This document shows, piece by piece, positions 5,926-11,019 of a stretch of DNA of 11,019 nucleotides (positions within the stretch are counted from its first letter, which is position 1; the number at the start of each line of letters is the position of its first letter). Source of the stretch: SIG607 sp045646245 (GTDB lineage Bacteria; Bacillota; Clostridia; Oscillospirales; Acutalibacteraceae); the NCBI GenBank assembly GCA_045646245.1, contig JAZRKJ010000073.1:1-11019 (forward strand), written 5' to 3'. A program made the position numbers and the translations under genes. Under the pieces are notes generated by a model that ran no database searches, was not told the origin of the DNA, and worked only from the letters and a program-made list of their open reading frames with translations.

Positions 5926-8103
5926 ATGAAGATTATTAAGAGAAGCGGACGCGAAGTAGATTTTGATGCGGCAAAAATTATAACGGCAATTACCAAGGCT
6001 AACGAAAGCGTTGTAAGCAGCGAACGTATGACCCCTATCCAAATTAAACGTATTGCAGAAGACGTTGAAATGGCTTGTATGAACGTAAACCGCGCTTTAA
6101 GCGTAGAAGAAATTCAGGATATGGTGGAAGACCAAATCATGAATCAGCGCGCATTTAGTGTAGCAAGAAGTTATATTACTTACCGTTACACCCGTGCGCT
6201 TATTCGTAAGTCCAACACTACCGACGAACAGATTTTAAGCCTTATTGAATGTAACAACGAAGAGGTTAAACAGGAAAACAGTAACAAGAACCCCACCGTC
6301 AACTCGGTTCAGAGAGACTATATGGCGGGTGAGGTTAGTAAAGATATTACCAAGCGTATTCTTTTGCCCAAGGATATTGTAGAGGCTCATGAGCAGGGTA
6401 TTATCCACTTCCACGACGCTGACTATTTTGCTCAGCACATGCACAACTGTGACCTTGTAAACCTTGAGGATATGCTCCAGAACGGTACGGTTATCAGCGG
6501 TACTTTAATTGAAAAGCCCCACAGCTTCTCCACCGCTTGTAATATTGCTACCCAGATTATTGCTCAGGTTGCTTCCTGCCAGTACGGTGGTCAGAGTATT
6601 TCTCTTACCCACCTTGCTCCTTTTGTTGAAATCAGCAGACAGAAGATCAGAAGTATGGTTAAGGAAGAATATGCCGAAGCAGGCGTTGCTCTCGACGGCA
6701 ACCAAATAGACGCTATTGCCGAAAAGAGACTTCTTGAAGAAATCCGCAAGGGTGTACAAATGATTCAATATCAGGTTGTAACCCTTATGACCACCAACGG
6801 TCAGGCTCCTTTCGTTACCGTATTTATGTATTTGAACGAAGCAAAGGACGAACGCACCAAGGCTGACCTTGCTCTTATTATTGAAGAGGTTTTGCATCAG
6901 CGTTATCAAGGTGTTAAAAACGAGAAGGGCGTTTGGATTACTCCTGCGTTCCCCAAGCTTATTTACGTTCTTGAAGAAGATAATATTACCGAAGACAGTC
7001 CGTACTGGTACCTTACCGAGCTTGCGGCTAAATGTACCGCAAAGCGTATGGTTCCCGACTATATTTCTGAAAAAATTATGCTTCAGAACAAAATCGACAA
7101 AAACGGTAACGGTAACTGCTATACCTGTATGGGCTGCCGCAGCTTCCTTACTCCTTACCTTGATGAAGAGGGCAACCCCAAGTATTACGGCCGCTTCAAC
7201 CAAGGCGTTGTAACCGTTAACCTTGTTGATATCGGACTTTCCGCTCAAAAGGATATGAACGAATTCTGGAATATCTTTGACAAGCGTATGGAGCTTTGCC
7301 ACAGAGCGCTGCAGTGCCGTCACGAACGCCTTACGGGTACTCTTTCCGACGCTGCTCCTATCCTTTGGCAACACGGTGCGCTGTTGCGTCTTAAGGCAGG
7401 CGAAACTATTGATAAATACCTTCACGGCGGATATTCTACCCTTTCTCTCGGCTATGCGGGCCTTTGGGAATGTGTATACGCAATGACCGGCAAGAAGCTT
7501 ACCGAACCCGAAGGTGAAGCCTTTGGACTTGCAGTTATGCAAAAGCTTAATGAATACACCGCTAAATGGAAGGCTGCAGAAAATATTGATTACAGCCTTT
7601 ACGGTACTCCCCTTGAAAGCACCACCTATAAGTTTGCAAAAGCGTTGCAAAAGCGTTTCGGTATTATTAAAGACGTTACCGACAGAAGCTATATTACTAA
7701 CTCTTACCACGTTCACGTTACCGAACCTATTGACGCTTTCGAAAAATTAGAGCTTGAAGCCAAGTTCCAGGCTCTTTCTCCCGGCGGAGCAATTTCTTAC
7801 GTAGAAGTACCCAATATGCAAAACAATATTGAAGCGGTACTTGAGGTTATGAAGTTTATCTACGATAACATTATGTACGCCGAGCTCAACACCAAGAGTG
7901 ACTTCTGTCAGGAATGCGGCTTTGACGGTGAAATTGAAGTTGTCGAAAACGAAGACGGCAAGCTTATCTGGAAGTGCCCTAACTGCGGAAATATCGACCA
8001 GACCAAGATGAACGTTGCAAGACGTACCTGCGGTTATATCGGCACCCAGTATTGGAACCAAGGACGTACACAGGAAATTAAAGAAAGAGTGCTTCATTTA
8101 TAA
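5926..8103 (+). CDS. nrdD: Anaerobic (class III) ribonucleoside-triphosphate reductase
   Basis: This 725-residue oxygen-sensitive glycyl-radical enzyme reduces ribonucleoside triphosphates to dNTPs with formate as reductant. Residues 1 to about 95 form an ATP-cone (KRSGREVDFDAAKI and following), the allosteric site where dATP inhibits activity. In the catalytic barrel, C218 in SCQYGGQS and C404 in MGCRSF correspond to the conserved active-site cysteines. A C-terminal zinc site is formed by C661, C664, C684 and C687 (CQEC, CPNC). The glycyl radical residue is G703 in RRTCGYIGT. Length is close to that of the E. coli enzyme. GGAGG at 5912-5916 is 9 bases before the ATG. nrdG starts one base after the stop codon. 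Two NrdR-like boxes upstream suggest dNTP-responsive repression. Confidence 0.97.
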   Translation: MKIIKRSGREVDFDAAKIITAITKANESVVSSERMTPIQIKRIAEDVEMACMNVNRALSVEEIQDMVEDQIMNQRAFSVARSYITYRYTRALIRKSNTTDEQILSLIECNNEEVKQENSNKNPTVNSVQRDYMAGEVSKDITKRILLPKDIVEAHEQGIIHFHDADYFAQHMHNCDLVNLEDMLQNGTVISGTLIEKPHSFSTACNIATQIIAQVASCQYGGQSISLTHLAPFVEISRQKIRSMVKEEYAEAGVALDGNQIDAIAEKRLLEEIRKGVQMIQYQVVTLMTTNGQAPFVTVFMYLNEAKDERTKADLALIIEEVLHQRYQGVKNEKGVWITPAFPKLIYVLEEDNITEDSPYWYLTELAAKCTAKRMVPDYISEKIMLQNKIDKNGNGNCYTCMGCRSFLTPYLDEEGNPKYYGRFNQGVVTVNLVDIGLSAQKDMNEFWNIFDKRMELCHRALQCRHERLTGTLSDAAPILWQHGALLRLKAGETIDKYLHGGYSTLSLGYAGLWECVYAMTGKKLTEPEGEAFGLAVMQKLNEYTAKWKAAENIDYSLYGTPLESTTYKFAKALQKRFGIIKDVTDRSYITNSYHVHVTEPIDAFEKLELEAKFQALSPGGAISYVEVPNMQNNIEAVLEVMKFIYDNIMYAELNTKSDFCQECGFDGEIEVVENEDGKLIWKCPNCGNIDQTKMNVARRTCGYIGTQYWNQGRTQEIKERVLHL

Positions 8104-8104
8104 T

Positions 8105-8626
8105 ATGCATTACGGAGAACTGAAAAAACGTGACATAGCCAACGGCCTTGGCGTGAGAGTAGCATTTTTTGTGTCGGGCTGTACTAATCACTGTGAAGAA
8201 TGTTTCAACCGTGCGACTTGGGATTTTAATTACGGAAAGCCTTATACCGAGGCTACCGAAAATGAAATTATCGAGGCTTTACGCCCCGGATTTATCCGGG
8301 GCTTTTCCCTTCTGGGAGGGGAACCCATGGAGCCGAAGAATCAACCCCAAGTGTTAAACCTTTTACGCCGCATTAAGAAAGAGGTTCCCGAAAAAGACGT
8401 GTGGTGTTACACCGGATTTACTTATGAAGAGCTTCTGACTAAAGGCAGTTACCCCAATACCGAGCATATAGAAGAAATTTTATCCTATATCGACGTAATG
8501 GTGGACGGACGGTTTGAAAAAGACAAAAGAAACCTTATGCTTAAGTTCCGCGGAAGTGAAAATCAGCGGCTTATTGATATGAACGCCACAAGAGAAAAGG
8601 GCGAAGTTGTTCTTTTGGATATTTAA
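8105..8626 (+). CDS. nrdG: Anaerobic NTP reductase activating protein (radical SAM)
   Basis: NrdG uses a 4Fe-4S cluster and S-adenosylmethionine to generate the glycyl radical on NrdD. The 173-residue protein has the radical SAM cluster motif CTNHCEEC (C26, C30, C33, spacing CX3CX2C) and the SAM-binding LLGGEP at 69-74. MVDGRFE and KFRGSENQRLIDM near the C terminus are typical of NrdG. I place the start at ATG 8105, one base after the nrdD stop, because it gives the expected N terminus MHYGELKKRDIANGLGVRVAFFVSGC and normal length; the reading frame extends upstream inside nrdD but adds no family sequence. The ribosome binding site is weak, so translation is probably coupled to nrdD. An intragenic terminator-like hairpin lies at 8283-8306. 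Confidence 0.95.
   Translation: MHYGELKKRDIANGLGVRVAFFVSGCTNHCEECFNRATWDFNYGKPYTEATENEIIEALRPGFIRGFSLLGGEPMEPKNQPQVLNLLRRIKKEVPEKDVWCYTGFTYEELLTKGSYPNTEHIEEILSYIDVMVDGRFEKDKRNLMLKFRGSENQRLIDMNATREKGEVVLLDI
8283..8306 (+). other. Terminator-like hairpin inside nrdG
   Basis: GCCCCGGA at 8283-8290 pairs perfectly with TCCGGGGC at 8295-8302 across a 4-base loop TTTA, and four T residues follow at 8303-8306. It lies wholly within nrdG codons 60-68 (RPGFIRGFS). The structure has the form of an intrinsic terminator, but the T tract is short, so its effect, if any, would be attenuation or RNA processing. Confidence 0.5.
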
Positions 8627-8654
8627 AGGGCGTGAATATTCACGTCCTTTTTTT
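8625..8654 (+). terminator. Terminator or attenuator between nrdG and dut
   Basis: An AAAGG-GCGTGA arm pairs with TCACGT-CCTTT (8625-8636 with 8639-8650, one G-T pair) and continues into a run of seven T residues ending at 8654. It overlaps the nrdG stop codon. The dut ribosome binding site begins at 8655, so there is no room for a promoter behind it. Confidence 0.75.
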
Positions 8655-8667
8655 AGGAGATAGGATT

Positions 8668-9108
8668 ATGGAAATTAAAATTAAGAAGCTTTGTGAAAAA
8701 GCAATTCTCCCCAGCCGTGGAAGTGCCGCGGCGGCAGGTTATGATTTATACGCTTGCCTTGACACCGAAAGCGTGGAAATTGCTCCGCATACCACCGTAA
8801 AAATCGGAACGGGACTGAGCATTGCCGTACCCGACGGTTACTTCGGCGCAATTTTTGCAAGAAGCGGTCTTGCTGCCAAAGAGGGACTTCGTCCCGCTAA
8901 CTGCGTTGGCGTTGCCGATTCCGATTACAGAGGGGAATATATAGTTGCGCTTCATAATGACGGCGAAACGGTAAGAACGGTTAAAAGCGGCGACAGAATC
9001 GCTCAACTCGTTATTATGCCGTATTTGGCGGTTGAATTTGAAGAGGTAGAGGAGCTTGACCAAACCCAACGCGGCGCAGGAGGCTTCGGTTCTACCGGTA
9101 AACAGTAA
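8668..9108 (+). CDS. dut: Deoxyuridine 5'-triphosphate nucleotidohydrolase (dUTPase)
   Basis: Dut hydrolyses dUTP to dUMP and pyrophosphate, which keeps uracil out of DNA and supplies the thymidylate synthase substrate. The 146-residue protein is the usual trimeric dUTPase length and shows all five motifs: AGYDLYA (23-29), ARSGLA (64-69), the catalytic-aspartate motif GVADSDYRGE (81-90), GDRIAQLVI (98-106) and the C-terminal P-loop-like RGAGGFGSTG (135-144). AGGAG at 8655-8659 is 8 bases before ATG 8668; the in-frame GTG at 8632 falls inside the terminator stem and is rejected. The stop codon overlaps the next gene's ATG by one base. Placement behind nrdDG makes a dNTP-supply unit. Confidence 0.96.
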   Translation: MEIKIKKLCEKAILPSRGSAAAAGYDLYACLDTESVEIAPHTTVKIGTGLSIAVPDGYFGAIFARSGLAAKEGLRPANCVGVADSDYRGEYIVALHNDGETVRTVKSGDRIAQLVIMPYLAVEFEEVEELDQTQRGAGGFGSTGKQ

Positions 9109-10154
9109 TGGCTGAAATTAAAGATACTAATATGGAGGTGTCGGGCAAGCTTCAAAGAGAGGATATTGTCTGGTACAACGCATTGGAAAATCCGGTGAAA
9201 ATTTACGGTGCGGCTAAAGATTTCCACCGTTTGCCTGCGGATTTTCCCATACTTGAAGGCTTTAAGTGGAATTCAGCCGGAGTAAGGGCAAGATTTTGCA
9301 CCAATTCTCCCTTTGTTGCTATACGCGCCTGCTATAACGGAGATTACAGCCCTACCATTATGGCGCCTTCCGCGATTATGGGCTTTGACCTTTATAAAAG
9401 GGAAAGGGACGGCGGCGAAAGCTTTGTAGGCGGGTTCCGACCGCCAAATAACAGCGACTTTGGCTACGAAGGTCTTGTAAGCACCTGCGGAGAAAACTGT
9501 TATACCCTTAACCTCCCGCTTTTCAGATCGGTAACCCAGCTTTATATAGGTGTGCAAAGGGGTAGTTCTTTTTCTGCTCCCGAAGAATATAACCGTTTGG
9601 GTAAGCCTGTGGTTTTCTACGGTTCATCAATTACTCACGGAGCATCGGCTTCACGTCCGGGTAATACTTATCCTGCTATGATATCCCAAAAATTGGGGCT
9701 TGATCATATAAATTTGGGATTTTCGGGTAATGCCAAGGGCGAAAAAGAAATTGCGGAATATATTTCGCGTCTTAAAATGTGCGCTTTTGTTCTGGATTAT
9801 CATCATAACGCATATGATTTAAAGCACCTTTATGAAACTCATTATAATTTTTATAAAACCGTAAGGCTTAAGAATCCGTTTATTCCCATTATTATGGTGA
9901 CGGCGCCTTCTGTAACCCCTGACGACCCGTGGATTTCGGGCGGTGTGAAAATTATTCAGGAAACCTACAGACGGGCAAAGGAAGAAGGAGACAAATACGT
10001 TTACTTTGTGGACGGTTGCCGCCTTTACGACGGTGACTTTAAAAACAGCTGCACCGTAGACGGATGTCACCCTAACGATCTGGGCTTCTACCGTATGGCG
10101 TCGGTGATCGGCAAAACCCTTGCGGCTGCATTGGAGAATGAATTGAAATTATGA
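9108..10154 (+). CDS. SGNH/GDSL-family hydrolase with N-terminal accessory domain
   Basis: The 348-residue protein has no signal peptide and is probably cytoplasmic. Residues 1 to about 160 look like a beta-sandwich accessory domain seen in two-domain SGNH esterases. The catalytic domain starts at KPVVFYGSSITHGAS: nucleophile S174 in GSSITHG (block I), the glycine/asparagine oxyanion region NLGFSGN (202-208, block II), D230 and N234 in DYHHN (block III), and the D318/H321 pair in DGCHPNDLG (block V). The catalytic set is complete. The substrate is unknown; family members are esterases or deacetylases on carbohydrates and lipids. The ATG overlaps the dut stop in TAATG and lacks a clear ribosome binding site, so I infer coupled translation; ATG 9132 is a less likely alternative. 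It overlaps the next gene by ATGA. Confidence 0.85.
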   Translation: MAEIKDTNMEVSGKLQREDIVWYNALENPVKIYGAAKDFHRLPADFPILEGFKWNSAGVRARFCTNSPFVAIRACYNGDYSPTIMAPSAIMGFDLYKRERDGGESFVGGFRPPNNSDFGYEGLVSTCGENCYTLNLPLFRSVTQLYIGVQRGSSFSAPEEYNRLGKPVVFYGSSITHGASASRPGNTYPAMISQKLGLDHINLGFSGNAKGEKEIAEYISRLKMCAFVLDYHHNAYDLKHLYETHYNFYKTVRLKNPFIPIIMVTAPSVTPDDPWISGGVKIIQETYRRAKEEGDKYVYFVDGCRLYDGDFKNSCTVDGCHPNDLGFYRMASVIGKTLAAALENELKL

Positions 10155-10684
10155 ATTTTACAGTATACGGCGCTGCCCGTGAAACCATTGACGAAGAATT
10201 TAAAATTGCGGCAGAAAAGCTTGGAGAAAAAATGGCGGAGCGCGGTCATACTCTTGTTTTCGGCGGAGGGAAAAACGGGCTTATGGGTGCCGTTGCCCGC
10301 GGCGTACGTAAAAAGGGCGGAAGGATAATAGGTATTGCGCCGAAATTCTTTAAGCCCGACGGCGTGTTGTTTGAGGACTGCACAGAATTTATTTATACCG
10401 AAGATATGCGAAGCCGCAAGGCGCTTCTTGAACAAAAGGGCGACGCGATTGTTGTGCTTCCAGGCGGAATTGGCACCTACGATGAATTTTTCGAAGTGTT
10501 TACCCTTAAAACGCTGGGGAGAATAGATAAAAAAATCGCGGTGTTTAATACCCGCGGATATTACGACCATTTATCTGATCTTTTAAACCATACGGCAAAA
10601 GAAGGCTTTATGGAGCAAAGTGTGGCAGACGGCTTAAAATTCACTTCTTCCCCCGAAGAATTATTAGACTTTTTAGAAAAATAA
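10151..10684 (+). CDS. LOG-family protein (TIGR00730-type nucleotide phosphoribohydrolase)
   Basis: This 177-residue Rossmann-fold protein belongs to the LOG family, long misnamed lysine decarboxylase. The signature residues are intact: GGGKNGLMG (38-46), R87 and K90 in MRSRK, and PGGIGTYDE (104-112) with the catalytic glutamate region. Family members hydrolyse cytokinin riboside monophosphate or AMP to free base and ribose 5-phosphate; in anaerobic bacteria the natural substrate is not settled. The ATG at 10151 overlaps the SGNH stop in ATGA. It is the last gene of the chain dut, SGNH, LOG, and a 12-base perfect-stem terminator starts at its stop codon. It is a second, unrelated-by-operon member of the SLOG superfamily in this window. 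Confidence 0.92.
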   Translation: MNFTVYGAARETIDEEFKIAAEKLGEKMAERGHTLVFGGGKNGLMGAVARGVRKKGGRIIGIAPKFFKPDGVLFEDCTEFIYTEDMRSRKALLEQKGDAIVVLPGGIGTYDEFFEVFTLKTLGRIDKKIAVFNTRGYYDHLSDLLNHTAKEGFMEQSVADGLKFTSSPEELLDFLEK

Positions 10685-10710
10685 AAGCGGAGTTTTTGCT
10701 CCGCTTTTAT
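10681..10710. terminator. Bidirectional terminator between LOG gene and convergent unknown gene
   Basis: ATAAAAGCGGAG (10681-10692) pairs perfectly with CTCCGCTTTTAT (10699-10710) around the loop TTTTTG. The A-run on one arm and T-run on the other make it usable on both strands. It overlaps the stop codons of both flanking genes (TAA at 10682-10684 and, on the minus strand, 10709-10707). Confidence 0.88.
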
Positions 10711-11018
10711 CTATGGTATTTATAATAAACTGTAATACTGTCTTGCTTTTGGATAACGGTGTTATAACCCGAAACGGTTATTCCGTTGCCCGATAAAAGC
10801 TTGAAGTATTCGCAATTTTCTTCCATTCCTCTGAAAACGTCGGTTTCACCGCAAAGTATACGGATTTCGCCGTCAATACAAACTATTCTGCCTTCTTTGC
10901 CGATAATTTCTTCCTCCGGCGTTCCGTTTTCTTTATAATAACGTCTTGTAACGTATTTTACCTGTCTTCCGTCCATTTCACAAATGACGGGATTTTTCTT
11001 TTTTTTCTTGAAAAAACC
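10707..11018 (-). CDS. Protein of unknown function, 5' end beyond the window
   Basis: I do not recognise this protein. The frame is open from the stop at 10707 to the right edge. An internal ATG at 10976 would give 89 residues but has no ribosome binding site, and the 14 codons above it (GFFKKKKKNPVICE) read like a natural lysine-rich N-terminal region, so I infer that the true start lies just outside. The visible part is probably beta-rich, alternating short charged and hydrophobic segments (EGRIVCIDGEIRILCG, GNGITVSGYNTVI), and contains four cysteines with no metal-binding spacing. There is no signal peptide or membrane segment in what is visible. It is convergent with the LOG gene and shares its terminator. 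Confidence 0.6.
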   Translation of the reverse strand, partial: GFFKKKKKNPVICEMDGRQVKYVTRRYYKENGTPEEEIIGKEGRIVCIDGEIRILCGETDVFRGMEENCEYFKLLSGNGITVSGYNTVIQKQDSITVYYKYHR

Positions 11019-11019
11019 G

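Noticed and set aside
5659..6042. Minus-strand open frame of 127 codons
   Set aside because: It covers the amidase terminator, the nrdD promoter and the nrdD 5' end, has no family motif, and is best explained as a chance frame.
6505..7716. Long minus-strand open frame opposite nrdD (403 codons)
   Set aside because: It is an antisense shadow of the highly conserved nrdD reading frame and has a low-complexity, motif-free translation.
8015..8104. N-terminal extension of NrdG into nrdD
   Set aside because: The extra 30 residues are an out-of-frame copy of the nrdD C-terminal codons and do not resemble NrdG; ATG 8105 gives the normal family N terminus.

Overview
The window looks like a chromosomal stretch from a strictly anaerobic, probably monoderm Clostridia-type Bacillota (gut Oscillospirales-like). 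The reasons are the oxygen-sensitive class III ribonucleotide reductase pair nrdD-nrdG, strong AGGAGG-type ribosome binding sites, sigma-A promoters, lipoprotein signal peptides, and a YARHG-domain protein with an N-terminal zinc ribbon. The taxonomic placement is inferred from gene content and style only.

Layout. (1) 1-183 is the 3' end of a class II lysyl-tRNA synthetase gene, followed by an intrinsic terminator. (2) 184-2501 is an accessory-looking block: an AAA+ ATPase of the DUF4143 type with its own promoter, then a convergent small XRE regulator, divergent from which is a SLOG-fold gene with a TTG start. The ATPase gene is bracketed by two copies of the same hairpin whose loops are mutually inverted. 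The XRE/SLOG intergenic region holds four AAGTAAAT boxes arranged as palindromes over the SLOG promoter, which resembles a phage-type repressor switch. (3) 2684-5655 is a probable three-gene cell-envelope operon: a lipoprotein with a C-terminal OmpA-like domain, a zinc-ribbon/transmembrane/YARHG protein, and a lipoprotein amidase (Amidase_3) that starts by a 4-base overlap. It begins at a good sigma-A promoter and ends at a strong terminator. (4) 5705-10710 is a nucleotide-metabolism transcription unit: nrdD, nrdG, dut, an SGNH hydrolase and a LOG-family phosphoribohydrolase-like protein. The genes are nearly contiguous or overlapping. Upstream of nrdD are an extended -10 promoter and two NrdR-like boxes 32 bases apart. 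A terminator-like hairpin separates nrdG from dut. (5) 10707-11018 is a convergent gene of unknown function that runs off the right edge.

Working together: NrdD/NrdG make dNTPs anaerobically and Dut removes dUTP and supplies dUMP for thymidylate, so nrdD-nrdG-dut is a coherent dNTP-supply unit, probably under NrdR control. The SGNH hydrolase and LOG protein are translationally chained to dut, but their link to that pathway is not evident. I see no rRNA, tRNA, CRISPR array or recognisable transposase. The most unusual material is non-coding: the operator array, the loop-inverted twin hairpins, and a terminator-like hairpin inside nrdG.
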